Shown piece after piece: positions 1-14,100 of a stretch of DNA of 64,000 nt. The first letter of the stretch is position 1. Every line of letters begins with the position of its first letter. Made by a program: the position numbers and the translations under genes. This DNA comes from Scortum barcoo (lineage: Eukaryota > Chordata > Actinopteri > Centrarchiformes > Terapontidae): positions 21,450,303 to 21,514,302 of the forward strand of contig CM041534.1 in the NCBI GenBank assembly GCA_023238725.1. The letters run 5' to 3'. The notes under the pieces are model-generated. The model ran no database searches. It saw nothing but the letters and a program-made list of their open reading frames with translations, and had not been told where the DNA came from.

Positions 1-1084
1 ACAGACTGTCAATCACTGCTCATGCACAAGCCGCAGGCAGGTCCCCTCCCCCACATAATGGCATTGCAATACCAGAAAAACAACCACCGAACAACGAAGC
101 AACAAGAAAACTGCCCTCCTTCTTATGCCAACAACAGCTTACACAACAAAGACATGTAAACAGAAGAAGACCAGAGAATAAAAGCAGCATAAAAACAAAG
201 AATATGACCAAGCAAATCTGCGGGGAGGGGCTTTGAAAGTGAGATGGAGCGCAGAGAAAAGAGAAAGGGAGAAACCTGGAAGTTGAACTCATTCCAGTTT
301 TCGAGCTATGTCCACTCTCTGCAGCTTTAAAGGGAAACACACAAACAGACCAGCAGTGACAGCTCTTTTGTGTCACTCTGTTGCTGCTGCTTTCCAGTCC
401 GTCTCACTGTCCTCATCCCAGAGTCTCTTTGTATCCACTCCTTCCTTTTGGGTCTTAATAGAAAGCTGAAACTGTCTCTAATAACTGTTCGAGCTTCCAT
501 GTGTAAAATTTTGTCCCCTCTTCCTCTGCCTCCCTTTCTCTTCTCTTTTGGATTGTTTCCCAAGGCTACACTTGCCGACAGACAGTGGCTGTAATTACTG
601 CTCGTTATAAAGTGCATGGTCACTATGCTCTTCAGTCCTTATTTAAGTAACACAATCAATGATTGACTCTTGACTCTGAAAATGAGTGTTTGCCAAATAT
701 TATTCCAGCTAACTACTATGCAAAGTAGCCCAGGAGTAACCCTATTGTTTGATTTAGTGTTTTTTTTTTAATATAGTCAGCAGTTCTTTCTCTTACACTA
801 TAGCCCAAATTGGGCCAGTGGTTTTATTGGCAATGATAGTGTTTTACACATTATGTCCACTGTTGAGTGCAACATAGACCAGTTCAGTATATGATTTGGA
901 TCATTCATAGCAGATTTATATTCATTCATTCATTCATTCATTCTCTATACCTGCTCTGTTCACAATGCCTTTCTTAAAAACCAGCATGAGTTATATGTAT
1001 TTTGGGATGTATTTACTGCATGAATCAGACTTTCTTTGCTTTCATTGATATACACCATTTTCCTCTCAGTTTACCTTTAGGTAT
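1..1084. other. Intergenic, no gene seen
   Basis: No exon or known repeat recognised. An ATTC tetranucleotide run lies at 921-943. The open frames at 20-623 overlap in opposite strands and look like chance. Confidence 0.6.
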
Positions 1085-1538
1085 ACATTGATGTTACCTA
1101 GACAAAATTGAAGAGGAACATGTTCTTCAAAAGATGGTTTGGCCCCCTCAGTCTCCAGACCTCTCTCCAACTGAGCTTGTGTGGGATGAATTGGATCGAT
1201 CAGTCAGAAAAGCGCGTCCCACAAATCAGCAGTCTGTTATTGATGAACTTAAGAAAGCTTGGAAGTGCAATTCCTGGCACATACCTTAAAAAACTTGTGG
1301 AACGAATGCCTTCGTATATGCCATGCTGTTGTTAAAGCCAGAGGAGGTTACTTTGAAGAAAGCAAAGTCTAAGCAAGAAAAACTCAAATACCTGATAATT
1401 ATAGATTAAAAATGTCTTCTGATAAGTTACTCTTTATATAATAATCATTGTTTATTTTGTTGCAAAGTATACCAATGAAACTATGATCTTTTTTTGTACA
1501 AATTTGATCTTGCTTCCAAACTTTTGGCCTGTAGTGTA
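1085..1538 (+). pseudogene. Tc1/mariner transposase remnant with 3-prime terminal repeat
   Basis: Translation in mixed frames gives the Tc1 signature WPPQSPDLSPTELVWDELDR, then LKKLVERMP and KPEEV-like residues, i.e. the C-terminal third of a DD34E transposase with the catalytic Glu in the PTE position. Stops and frameshifts break it. About 100 bp after the coding remnant a Tc1-type terminal inverted repeat ends at about 1538; its outer end, read inward on minus, is TACACTACAGGCCAAAAG, followed by TA. The 5-prime two thirds of the element are missing. Confidence 0.85.
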
Positions 1539-2090
1539 TATGATCTACATAATTGATCTACATACAGATGCATCAGGTTTCTTCAGCTGCTAAATGAAGG
1601 TCCATCTCTGGAGCTGCCGCCCACTCTCCTCCTGGTGAAGTCATCTTCTTGTGGTGGGAAATGAAAATGAGCAGAACATGTAACTCATTGTTGGATGAAA
1701 CACTACTACCTTTGTCCACAGGGGCCGCCAAAATCAACACAAAATGACACGTTCCATCGTGATCCTTTAAAAAAAGATAAATCAATATTTATGAAAGGTG
1801 TGTATTTACAAGTTACACAGATTTAGTATCTTGTGTGTTGATTTAAATTTGGAGTATATTCTTTTGATGCATTAATACAGAACATGGAGACAAATATTGT
1901 ATGACAATGAAATCATTGTATACTATCTCTAGTAAACAAGTGCATTACCACTGCATACTGCTCTACAATGTGTAGCTCCTTTTGCTTTCTTTAATGTGGA
2001 TGGACATATTTCCAAATAAGTTTTTGTAATTTATTGAATTATCTCACAATGTATTACTTAATATATTTGCATTTCATTGTATTATTTTTA
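1539..2090. other. Intergenic, nothing recognised
   Basis: AT-rich sequence between two repeat remnants. The short minus-strand frame at 1573-1785 has no resemblance to a known protein. Confidence 0.6.
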
Positions 2091-2180
2091 GCCTCTCGCC
2101 CAAGATAGCTGGGACAGGCTCCAGCACCCCTGCGACCCTGTGTGCTCAGGATAAGCAGGTTTAGAAGATGGATGGATGGA
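2091..2180 (+). repeat. V-SINE-type 3-prime tail fragment
   Basis: Carries the common teleost SINE tail (CTCTCGCCCAAGATAGCTGG, then GGCTCCAGCACCCCTGCGAC) and ends in a GGAT repeat. It closely matches the copy at 31463-31575 in this window. The tRNA-like head and core are missing, as expected of a truncated insertion. Confidence 0.8.
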
Positions 2181-2379
2181 TTATTTTTATTCATCTGTCA
2201 CTTTTGTCCAAAGTCTATGCTCTATGTGCACCATTCTGGACTTCCATTAAAAAGAGCCTTGAATTTATTCATGGTCAGACTGTTACACACACACACTTCA
2301 TAATGTACTTTCAGAAATACCTTCTTATATATTTTTCTTTCTTGTATTTGTGTCCACATTTTCTCTGAAGAGTCCTGAT

Positions 2380-2640
2380 GAAATCCTCCTACTCACTTCA
2401 CTGGGACAGAATAACACCTCAGTAATTGCTTATCAAGGAAGTCACGGCCCGGCCCTTTCTCAATGAGCTCTGCTAACGGCTTTCAGCACAGAAGAGTGAA
2501 TTACTGGTCTGCCATCAGAGGATATTAATACTGGCATTCCCTCTGCTTTGATGCTCTGCGAATTACCTTGATTTCCGCACCCCCTACCCTCCCTTCCCAA
2601 CCTCTTTCAAATCCACACCGAGCCCGTGACACAAGCAGGA
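2380..2640. other. Candidate conserved non-coding element
   Basis: A repeat-free block of balanced composition with homeodomain-like cores (GAATTACTGG, GATATTAATAC, GCGAATTACC). No coding potential is seen. Conservation cannot be tested from this sequence alone, so this is a guess from texture. Confidence 0.25.
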
Positions 2641-4931
2641 GGAGTTATAAAGTGTAAATCCCCACCACATTCAGAGGTTGCAGGGTTCATCCATAATTCA
2701 TGTGGGAAGACGCTGAACAGATTGAATTGTCACAACTCAGGCTGGTACAGATGGGGGGAACGAGCGAGGAATGAGCTACTTTCTCTCTCTCTTTGAGCAT
2801 CCGGAGCAGGAATAGAAAGAGCAGGATTAGTGAGGGGGTGGGGGGGGACTCCAACATGTCCTGGGTTCAAGTCCACTTTGTTAAACAATGTGGCTAATCT
2901 TCAGTTAACCCACACTCCTTCTTTCAGCTCTGTATATGCGGGTCTGTCAAATACAAGGGTTAGGAGAGATTAGGCAGCCCCTTGACTGGTTTAGAAATGA
3001 GGATTTGCTCATCGCGTGTCAGAGGTTAGAGGGGAGAGTCAAATTGGCTGCCACTTGAAACGATAATGAATCACGGGGCATTTTGAGGTCGACAAGGAGG
3101 TCACTATTTTCTTTGCTATAAATTATGGCAAGACTATACAGCAAAATGAGGGATTTTTTTTCTATACAAAATTACATTCATGTCAACTGAAAAGCAAAAA
3201 TGAATACATGAACTCCGACCTCTGAACTGAGTGAGCAAAACCAAATGACGCTTTGGACAGGATGATCGCACAGCTAAGTATCCATAACTCACCTGGCTGA
3301 GAGGCTTCTGCACCTGAAAGATTATTTCATGTGAACACAAGCCGAAACACAGCACAGACAGAGCAAAGAAGAACACTTATGTCTATACTGACATATATGT
3401 CATGCTCACATAAGCTCTTCTGGTGTGGATACAAACAGGCAGATAGTCTCTTGTCACTCATGAGCCTGAAGCCTGCAGGCATGTTAGTGATGAGCACATA
3501 CCTGATATAGTACTGTCTAACTGAGAAGAGCTTTTCTTTTGCTGCCACTATACTGGCACACAGTAAAGCAGATCAATTCCTAGCAAGCTGTTTACCACGC
3601 ACTGTTTTCATTTTATTCAAGCCTCCAATAGCTCCTGTTCCATCATAAAAGATATGACTGTTTCAGCTTTTCCTCCATTTTTCCTTTTCTTTTCAAGTTC
3701 TTTTACATAGTTGAGTAGAGAGAAAAGTAATCACGTTCCTGTTTCATGAGGGGAATAAAACACATGTGCTTGGTTGTCTCTCAGCTGTTGGTCCTGATTT
3801 GCTTTAAGTTAAACATTTGTCACACAGCTGGATTAGTCTCAGAGCAGCGTTGAGCAGTACCAGTATCATCATGTTACATCTCCAGTTTTTGAGTCTGTAC
3901 ATGTGAACGGTGGTATTGTAGCTTTATGGGATTTATGAAAGACAAAAATGGGTACAATAGATCAGAAAGCAGACAGAAATAAGAGTGCTTGCCTGAATAT
4001 AAATGTGTCCGGTTTCTTTGTCTTGCTCATTATATTTTATATTTTATCATTTCTTTTATTTTGTAGTCATCCCATTAGGTTATAGGATGAATACCATTGC
4101 ATCAAGTGCAAGGATGCTGAGATTAGTGTAATACACACGTGTTTTTCTATAGGGTCTCTATAAATGTCTATAATGTCCTTATATACATTATAGTGTTCTT
4201 TCATTCAGTTTGTCCTGTATGCTTAAAGGTCTGTGACTGAAAGCTGGTGTGCAATTAGAGAGTTTTAGTGTATATTGGTGTTTACTTTAGCAAAAACACA
4301 ACACAAAATAAAACACAAAAATGGGTGTAAATATTGTTCACACCATCAGAAAAGGCCCATGAACACAGTTTTCTCTAATAGCCATGTATGTGATTATTGT
4401 AACACCACATGAATGATACTGTGTTAAATTATGAATATCTCCCATTAACCTATTCCACGTACATACTATTTCTGTTCCTGCTGTTTTTTAATTGAGTAGA
4501 GCTGTGATTAGCTGAGCATTACTGCTGGCACTGTTTTCCTGGAGACAAAACAGATAAATGTGGGCAATTATTTCTGCGCCAGCAGGTTTAGCCAAACTAC
4601 CATCTCACCTTTCTGTAAGTGAGAAACTGAAACTCTCCCTGTGGAGAATTAAGGAACACTCTCTCTGCCTCGCAGCATAAAATGACCATAATATACTCTT
4701 TCTGTGGGGATTTGATAAAGGTGTTGATCGATACCAGTGGCTTAAAATCTGCTCGAGGTGATCATTCATCTGCTCTCCAACCTTCACTGTTTAGCCTGCA
4801 AACCCTGTCGTGTTGTCAGTTGTTCAGAATGAATCAATGAGGTAAAGCTGTGACTAATGCTTATCTATTATCAGTTCATTTCTCAGCTAAATACTAAAAA
4901 CTGATTCAGAGCATTAAGAGAGTTTTCCATT
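2641..4931. other. Intergenic, no gene seen
   Basis: A short G run at about 2836-2849 and AT-rich DNA. Minus frames at 3134-3548 and 4605-4787 overlap or lack any family signature, so I treat them as chance. Confidence 0.55.
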
Positions 4932-5228
4932 ATCCATCCATGCTTATCCTGACACACAGGGTCACAGGGGTGCTGGAGCCTATCTCAGCTGTCATTGGGT
5001 GAGCGAGAGGCGGGGTACACCCTGGACTGGACACCAGTCAGTCACAGGGCTGACATAGAAAGACAGACAAACCACTCACGCATTCACACCGAGGGGCAAT
5101 TTAGAGTTGCCAATTAACCTGCATGTCTTTGGATTGTGGGAGGAAGCTGGAGTACCCAGAGAGATCCCACACAGGCACTCTTGCTGTGAGGCAACACAGT
5201 GCTAACCACTACACCACAGTGCCGCCCC
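4932..5228 (-). repeat. Near full-length V-SINE in reverse orientation
   Basis: Read on minus: a tRNA-like head with A/B-box-like text (GTGGTGTAGTGGTTAGCACT), the V-core (TCCTCCCACAATCCAAAGAC), then the tail GGCTCCAGCACCCCTGTGAC ending in TGGATGGAT. All three modules are present, so this is the most complete of the five copies in the window. Confidence 0.85.
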
Positions 5229-5287
5229 ATTTTCTATTATTTTTCTGTTAATTGACTAATTCACTCACTGACTGATTGATCATGTCA

Positions 5288-5455
5288 GTTTTATTCATTT
5301 AGCCAAACTTCAAAAACCACAAATTCACCTCAAGGGGCTTCACAAGGAATCTCAGCAGGGATCCCTCTTCCCGGATACATTGCAAACATATGCAAAAGAT
5401 GACCTTGACATGAGAGGAGGACAAAACAAATAGGACACATCCAGGACGGGTATTA
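5288..5455 (+). repeat. Degenerate teleost interspersed repeat, same family as 22189 and 22422
   Basis: Starts TTTTATTCATTTAGCC, then CACAAATTCACCTCAAGGGG and GGGATCCCTCTTCCCGG. These blocks occur in the same order in the copies at 22189-22326 and 22422-22670. The family is unnamed here; it is a short element without coding capacity. Confidence 0.6.
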
Positions 5456-8400
5456 TCATAATCCATTAATTAAGTCATTTTGAAGCTACACATTAGTACT
5501 TAGTCATGCTCAAGTTCAAGTTTCTTATTTGCAAAGATTTTAGGTATTTCTTCTTTGCAAGAGTAAACTGCTTTTGGACGTTTTGTTGGTTGAACTTTTA
5601 GCTTTGAGAAATGTTAGGGACAATTTTCACTACTTTAAAGCACATGCAATGAATTTGAAAAAAAAAAAATCAATTAAACAAAAATTAATATTTGCAGCCT
5701 AAAAAAGCAGAAATATTATTCATTAAATATTTTTTGGATGTTGGCACAGCAACAGCAGCATATTTTATATCAAGTTAAAATGTGTGCATTCACTGATAAC
5801 AAGTGTGTCTATATGTCTACACAACTTTTGGCATTGCTGGCCAATCAAACCTCATTTTCAAATCCTGTGTCAAATTTATTTAAAATGCATTGTTAATTTT
5901 ATATATAAAAAAAGATTTAATATGCAACAACACCTGCTGGATGTGCTACAGGTTAATATTTATTTGAAGCCTGGGATTTGCCTTCCAGCACACACCGTTA
6001 TGTTTTAATGAATGTCAGTGACACTGTTCAGTTGCTGTATCACCGCTGGTGGTAAGCACACTCAAGGCAGAGAGAAAACCTGCATTTAATCACTAATATA
6101 GCCTATATGTGTGGGAAAACATCCCATAATGAAACTCCCATGCTCCCTTTGCTTTCTTTCTGTCGGTGATAAAGAGGCTGGAAGAACACTCCATTCACAA
6201 TTTATGTGTGAAAGTGCCCTTTCTTAATGCCATGAAAGGTCAAGAAGTGGTAATTCACCAGAGAAATTACCGTTGCCGTTGTACATGGCAAGATAGAGCA
6301 GCGAAATAATATCAGACATGACTGGTATGCTGAGTAGAAGTGGAAGCGAAGCAGAATAGTTTTATGGTTCCACTTTACTATTCTCATCTAATGCTTTCTA
6401 TATAATTCCTCAGCTTCTCTGGCTAGATCTGTAACAGAGAAATCTATCATGTGGGCAAGCACGGGAGAGTTTAGAAAGGAGATTCATCCCAAAGAGGAAG
6501 CTATAAAACCTCCTCATGCCTTAAACTGTGTGAAACTAAACCAAAAGTGTGAAACTGGCTGTCCATTCATACCGTTAAGAACAAGCCAAAGTTGAAATTC
6601 AGCCAAAAATGATGCCTTTAAGAGGATCCTCTGATAGTATTGGTGTTATTATATGTAGAATCAACCAGACAAGGGAGCAAACTAATATACAAGCATTCAA
6701 TATAAATGCAAGTGTGTGTGCCTGAAAAATTGTCCACACTGCTGCCATTATTTCATTCAATGTTTTGAATATAAGGCTTGTTTTTTCAGTATGTACCCAG
6801 GACTCCTCCGAGAGCATTTTGGCAGTGAATGGATCAAGTAAATTGAATTGGATTTTTTTTTTTTTTAATTTGCGTGCTCTAGTTATTATCACACTGTTAT
6901 TGGACTTGTTTGGACAGCAGTATTCCCCGGCGAGTGGAAAGTTATTTCATTAAGTTATTTTACTCTAGTCAAAACTATTCTGGTGAAATATCCATGCTGT
7001 TAGAGACATGAACAAAAGTTAATCAGAAATACATTACTTTAATGCCCCCTATTTAGCATTTACAGCCAATAAATTAACTTTTTAAATTGTTCTATTATGT
7101 AGATGTAATGAGCTATAGAGACATTTTTCATTTTTAATGAATGTATTTGTCATAAATTATTACTTAATTATAACTTATAACTCTTGTGATGCATCAGTAA
7201 ATGGTGTATAAACTGAATGACTGACACAGCATGCTATAGCTAAAATCATATTTAATAACATAAGATTGCATATATGAACAAACTCCTGCAATGATGAGAC
7301 ATTGATGTACTGTTCACGTATATAAAAGTCATTCACAAAACAGTTTAAAACTTTTTTATAAATGTTTTCAAAACTCATTAAGACATGGTGAGTTTAGAGG
7401 TTCATCTTTAACTTTAGGAACCTATTGTAGTTTGACAAATTCTTACATTTATCAGTTTTTTTCTTTTTTTAGAGGCTGGTGGCCTTCATCTGTGGATGGA
7501 TTTAAAGCTGGTGGTTTGGTGTGTTACCAGTTAAATTAATAGAAATTATGGAAGATGTAGGAAATCACCACACAAGTTGAGCAGGTTGAGGGAAAGTGTA
7601 AGTTGTCACTTACAACATTGCATCATGTAGTGACTCCTGGGATGCACATTTGTCATATTTGTCTCTTGGATTCGTTCATGTATCAATTCTATGAACAAAA
7701 AGTCTGTTTGACTTTATTATAAAAACGCCATCGCTCCATTTTGTTGTGTGTGCCAGCCAAATCAAAGACTCTCCACGCAAGGATCCTTCTGTGTTGACGG
7801 AGTCTGCTCTCGTCGTGTATAAATTAATTATGCACCATCAGTGTTCCCTCAGACTTGAGGTGTAACTGGCAGAGAAAGAAAGATTAGGCTGTTACGTTCC
7901 CAGAGCTGTTCCTGGACTAGTGCCCTCTGTAAATCTGCCTCATCTGGTCCCACAGTATTTTCCACATCCTTTCTATTACATTAACTCTTTCTGTATTTGT
8001 TTTGTTTTTTTATTTATCCCGACAGCTTTGGCTGCAGTTCTGCTACCTTCCTTAGAAATATCACAGAAACTGCCAGGTGGTCGTGTGCAAATCTTTCCCG
8101 AAGTATGACTTTTGTTGTCACCTAGAAGCTTGTCAAGGACACAAACCCAGTCATGGGATAATAGATAGGTCCCATCATGCCAGTTTACTTTCTGCTGTGC
8201 CCATTTCCAGACTTCTGTTGCCCCTTGTTGGTTTTTGTTGCACTCTGATGTGTCAATTCTGGCCCCGGAGCAGTTCATAATGTGCCTCTCTCTCTCTCTC
8301 TTAGTGATGTGAAATTGCAGACCTCATATCTTTTGGCAGACTTGTTTGTTTGCTTGGAAGAGTTTGGCTCTATTTTTTCTCAACTTTGGCTCTATTTTAC

Positions 8401-9049
8401 ACTCTCTCTCTTCTGTGCACTAAAAGCTCTCTCAAGGATGCATGTTCTACTGCAGAAAATGTGCACAAATCTCAAAAAGAGTACCAGTTTCTAATGAGTT
8501 TTGTACTTAGGATGTACAAGTTTCATTTCATATTTCACTTGGATTTGGTGACATTGACATTCTCATGTTCATGTTTGCACTGAGAGACAGAGAGAGAGAG
8601 GCCATGTACTGTACTACTATCAGTTTCTTTTGCCTATAAGTTCAGATATTGTACTTAAAATAGAAAGTGGTAAAGCAAGAGGCTTGTGCATCCAGAGAAG
8701 AAATTTATTCTGAACAGGCCAAAAGACAGAAGAGCTCTCTTTCTCTCTGAGCATGCTTTATGAACCTAAAGTTTGTCTGCCTTAGAAACCATCTGTGGTT
8801 GTTTTAGTTTCAGCTGAGGAGCTTTTTACTCATTTTCTCCCCCCACCTGTCTTTTCATAACCCAACCTGGGAGTTTACGGGGACTGTGAGGAAATTGATG
8901 AGAAAATGACAGACATGAAAGGTTAAAACAACCTTGAACAAGGGAACTTATAATGCTGTTAAATCAATGCCATTCTCAACTCTAAAGAATTTCATTTTAG
9001 GCCACAGCAGGCATCTCTTTTTTGACAAAACAAATCTCTAAAACTCATT
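5456..9049. other. Intergenic, no gene or named repeat
   Basis: AT-rich, with homopolymer tracts at 5658-5669 and 6852-6866. The open frames here (including 7976-8278 minus) overlap others on the opposite strand and show no domain. Confidence 0.5.
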
Positions 9050-9390
9050 GTTCACCACTTTCACAGCACCAAACAGTAGACAGACACAGTTAGCAACTAC
9101 AGTGGCTGGTGAATATAGTGGAGAGATAAGAGATAAGATAAGAGACAGTATTTTTCCCTCAGGAAGTGATGGAGACCAAAACACAGCAGAGGGTAAATAT
9201 TGGACTTACATTCATCAATCGGAAACAAACAAGGCTCCAAATGAATGCTAATGTCGCTCCGTATCTGATTGATTAAGTCAATAAGCAACTGTTTGCAAAT
9301 GAGTTCGCCATATCAACTTAAAACATGATCATATGTCTGTGTTGTGTTTACAGCTTGTACCCGCTGCGCCTAAGCAGGCAGCAAACGTGT
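9050..9390 (+). repeat. Teleost interspersed repeat, copy 1
   Basis: Shares the block GGAGACCAAAAC, then TTGGACTTAC(A/C)TTC, then TTGTGTTTACA with 16380-16610 in the same order and spacing. It matches a repeat I recall from other teleost genomes. There is no coding potential and the element class is unknown. Confidence 0.6.
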
Positions 9391-10710
9391 TATTGCAGAT
9401 TGAAGGTTTCAGTTCTGGCTCTTTTGGCAACACCTGTGCTTACTGGTGATAACAGCAAGGGCATTGTAGTAATAAAGGCTCCAGAGTTGAAGGCAGCGGC
9501 CACCTCGAGCAGATACTCTGTCAGAAATGTAACAGAAGAGGAGCGTCTGGGTATCTGTTAGCAGCGCAGACAGACAAACCGTGGGCTGAAAGGATTTATT
9601 GCATCATCAGTGTAGTCTGCCTGCCGGAGGCATCTCAAGAATGCAATGAATACACTATTACTATTGCAGAAAAAAAATGCGAGCTACGAATGTCATCAAA
9701 ATGTGATTTGACATAATTAAATAAGAAATCAACTTCACATAGAGCTAAAAACACAGATTTGAGCAGAAACACAATAAAAACGTAACACAAACATGTAAAA
9801 CAAATGTTAAAAACACCCACACAAACTGCCATCAAATTATGTGACAGCAAAGCATAAAACCAAGAGTGCATTCAGCCATTAGTGGTTAAAACAAGATCAT
9901 GTGACATCCTGACCATTTTAACAGTTTCATATGATGGCAAGCAGTTTAACCCCAATAATTTTATTACCAGCCATTTAACTATGCAGCACCGTGTGTTTTT
10001 GTACCCTATTGAGAGAAGGCCAAACCAACTAAAAATAGAAAAGCTAATAACTGACTCTACTGTGGATTTAAAGAAGGGTGTTGTGAGATTTCCACGCGCC
10101 AAAAAGTAATTTGCTCCAAAGGAAGTGTAGCTTTCACTGGGCTTTTTTTACAGATTGTCATGGAGTCGTAATTGAGCATCAGCTGATTATCAATAAAGGT
10201 TCCCGGATTTGTTTATTCCTGAACTTGTTAAATCAGATCACTGAGCAAAATCAACAACCACTTAGACCAGATTCCATCCCCTGAAACAGGTTTGCAATGA
10301 CTGAATCATCTCTGTCTTTATGTTTGTCAAGATAAGAACTTCCACACACATCTGTGTAGGAGACTGCCCTGTGGCAACTCAGTGGATGAATGCTGCCATT
10401 CACCCTGACACGCTGGGATCTATTTACCATCAAACAATGCCTTGGTTGATGCTAAAATTAGACATTCTCTCAGTCTCTCAGCCAGGGCCAGGTTGTGTTG
10501 TGTTTTAGTCTAAATCTAAAAACAACAGATTAGTGTGCATGCTTGGACCTTCATTGTTAGTTTTCAAGGTAAGACCAGCATTATTCACAACAACAGCATT
10601 ATTAACCCCTATTTTGCTCCAGTTATTTTGACAAGCGTCTTTTGTTGTGCTGTGTTTAATTATTATTTTTCATGCCATAGACAGGTGACAAATTACAGTA
10701 AAAACCAACA
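9391..10710. other. Intergenic, nothing assigned
   Basis: Two mutually antisense frames of about 76 codons (9872-10109) and several short ones. None carries a recognisable motif. Confidence 0.5.
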
Positions 10711-11135
10711 TATAGTGCCTTAGAAAGGTGTTATTCCACCTTGTGCCTCCAGAACAGCTTCAGCTCTCCTTTTCATTTATTCTCTGAGTCTCTCCTGGAG
10801 GGATGAACACCAGTCTTTAAAAAGATATTCCCTCATTTTGATGATGGTGGTGGAGAGAGCTCTCTAACACACTGCTGTTCAGCTGGGTTGAGATGTGCTG
10901 ACTGTGAAGGCCACAGCATCTGATTCACATCATTTTCATCCTCATCAAACCATTCAGTGACCCCTCGTGCTCTGTGGATTAGTGCATTGTCATCATTCTG
11001 GATGCCTCCCATCAGGATAGCAGAAATGTTTCATCAGAGGATAAAGGTGATCACTCACAACAACTCTGGATTGATTTGCAGTGACCCCTCTGCATAAGGG
11101 GACAAGTGGACACAAACCATGTCAGCAAAATGCAA
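10711..11135 (-). pseudogene. Second, distinct Tc1/mariner transposase remnant
   Basis: On minus, frames with stops give DDNALIHRARGVTEWFDEDE, then WPSQS-HLNPAEQ, i.e. the second Asp and the Glu of a DD34E transposase, then a C-terminal part ending near 10711. The sequence differs from the 1085-1538 copy (DNALIH and PSQS text), so it belongs to another Tc1 subfamily. It is badly decayed. Confidence 0.75.
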
Positions 11136-14100
11136 AAAAGGTTCAAAACCAACTTGAGATAATATGATCTTTAGGTTGTTTGCTATGTCGAGGAATTATT
11201 CCAAAAATAATGTGCCTAAAACATATCAGCTTCAAAACCATCATCCTTTCTAGTGTTTGAATCACATCTAAGATCTTCTCCATACAGGTTCTCATAGGAA
11301 CACATGAGGGAGAGATCATCCATGCACTAACCATCAAACAGACACTTCTTCTTACTCTGGTGTCTTGGAAATTTTCACAGATGCATGTTCTCAACAACAC
11401 TAAGAGGTTTTCTTGCTTTTAACTCACTAATACAGGCACCACCATGTGAGTGTTGTTGCCATTATGAGGCTCTTAGTGTCACCTGACAATGGGACTTGGG
11501 GGGGGTTGATGTGAATTACTTCAACTGCCTGTATTAGGAATAAAAGTGGAAGTGCCTGCATCCAACAACTTCACTGTGTAGCTCTTTTTTTGTGCATAAA
11601 CACCTCTAGCCATTCATCTCCATTTCCAAAATTAGAACCATAAAATAAATGATACGTAAAGTTTTTAATATCCTACCCTGCAACCCTTATATTTTGATCC
11701 ATCTCTCGGTCTCTCCCTTTCTCTCTGCCACTGTTTGTCCATCTCATTCACCTCTGTTTATCTCTTCCTGATGCTCCATCAACCACTCTGGGCGGTGACC
11801 CGGCTGGAAGAATATATTCACGTCACTGCAAACCAAATACTTTCATCAAGCCTCTCCTTCTTCCATAAACATCACCAAGCCACTCCGCTTTTCCTCCCAT
11901 TTTCTAACGTATTTTCTCCCGACTGCTGCATTAATAACTTCATCAGACTCTACACAAACAGCGGACTTAATGAGTAAGACAGATGGTGCTGCCAATGTAT
12001 CTACTTGAGGATAGTGAATCTCCCCAGGATGGAGAGATGAAAAAGGGAATAATAGTTTCTAACGAGCTGACCTTCAAAGTTGAACGATGATGGATGCCAG
12101 TTTTAAAGGACCATGCAGGTGCTTTTGCACATATTACCCAACCTTTTCGTACCGTCAACCATTCTCCAAAGCAAATATTTATATAATAATTGTCCATGTG
12201 CTAACCTTCCTACGCCTTTTAATTACCTTGCATACTCAAAGGGCACATATGCAGCAAGCAAGACAGATGCGAGATTTATGCTGCATTGTTAATATTTTAA
12301 AACCGAACATTTTACTTTCAAGTATATGAGGCAAACCCTGCAGGATTAGCATGTGGTGAAAGCAGCATGATCTCGATCGCTGAGTTTAGCTGAGGTTTGC
12401 AGGAGAGTAAATTTTCAGATCCATTTGAGAGCAGCACAGGACATCGAATGTTAAAATTGCTGTAAGAATACCGTATATTGGAAGTGCTTTCAGGAACTTT
12501 CTTTCTTTCTTTGATTCTTTTTTAATGGAACTTGTAACCGGTCAAAACAGTTTTAGTTAATGAAATGCTATTTGGTCTAGCAAGTGATGCTGGGTTAGTT
12601 TAGTATTGTAGGTAGTAGGACTTAACATTGGCAGCTTAAATTAGAGCAGATAAACACAAGGTTTGATCCATTTTGGGTGAGAGTAGAAAAAAGGAAAAAG
12701 TCACCGCCGCCCCAAACTGTAGATACAAAGCATCTCTTATTACGGGCCCAAACACGGCGTTTCACTTCAGCATACAGAGAAATCCAAAGCTGGATGAGCC
12801 TTCAATGCTTAACTGTGACAGATTCAACGATCACTATTTTGCTGAGGCGTTGATTGAACTCTGTTTCTTACAATTCACTGAAAATGAGGGGTGACTTTAA
12901 ATGTTTATATTTATCATGCATCTAAGTTTGATACACTTGACAGCTATGATGTAAAAATATTTCAAAAGTATTTAAAATAAGTGATTTTTCTGCAATTTAT
13001 GCCATGAATATGACTGCTAAAATATGTAAACTGCAGTCTGGAGGCTTTGTGTGCCTAGCTAAGAGGCAACAGCAGGAAACAAGACTGTGGTGAGTTACAA
13101 AGTCTGAATGTAAGAGATGGAGCAGACTGAAGGAATAAAAAGATGAGAAATAAGATCATACTGTACAGCCACACTTCAGTGCCTTCTAGCTTCAGTCCTC
13201 CCACAAGCGCCTCGTCATTGTAATCGAACAGACGTAGAAGATATTTCAAGTCAAAGAGAACGGAGTGTGTTCAGCTTGAGCTTCCATCTATTATTCATTA
13301 AAGTCAAATAATGCAGGACCTCATCCAACACCCAGGATGCCTGCTGCTGTCCCAAATGTTGCTCTTCATCCCAATAACACGCAAACTCTAAACCAACTTT
13401 AGAAAAGCTGTAAAACATAAACTAAAAGTGAAAGTTAATTAAATGTCTTCCTGTCAGTTTGAATCTGTGAGGAGAAAAAGAAAAACAGAGTGTTGCCGTT
13501 GCTTTAATCAATGCAGACAAATAAATTAATCTGTATTAGAGTTATATAAAATCTACCCAATGAACAGGAAGGAAGTCTCACAGATTACAGAGGGATGGTA
13601 TGATATTTAAGAACGTGTGGTGGTTTTTTGTAATGTTGTGCAGGAGAATTAAACATTTTGTCAGGCAAGTCAGGATGAGATCAAGTTATTTGTGTTTATC
13701 TTTCCTTCCGGTGCTGATCAGCATCGCCAATTTTACCATAAAGTCCCGCAATATGCACAAATCCAAAAGGTTTTATTTTGTGCCTGTCGAGTTCGAAGTG
13801 CTCATTGTCTTTGGACTGAGATGCTATGTATCACCTTTCAAACTATTTTTCTGCTACTGCTGAAACAGCACACTGACTTAAAAACTGCTCCAAACAGCAT
13901 GTTACTCGTTTTAACCCCTAACCCCTGCACATTGAAGCACTGACTTGCAGAAAGAGTCACATTTTATATTGGCATTTCATCAACCACAGTCTTTGCCAAA
14001 CCTTAACCAAACTGCTCATGTTGCCTAACCCTAAACATATGTGGGACTTAGAGCGTGAACCCCAGTCATGCAATGTCAAGAAATTGACTCTGAGTGCAGT

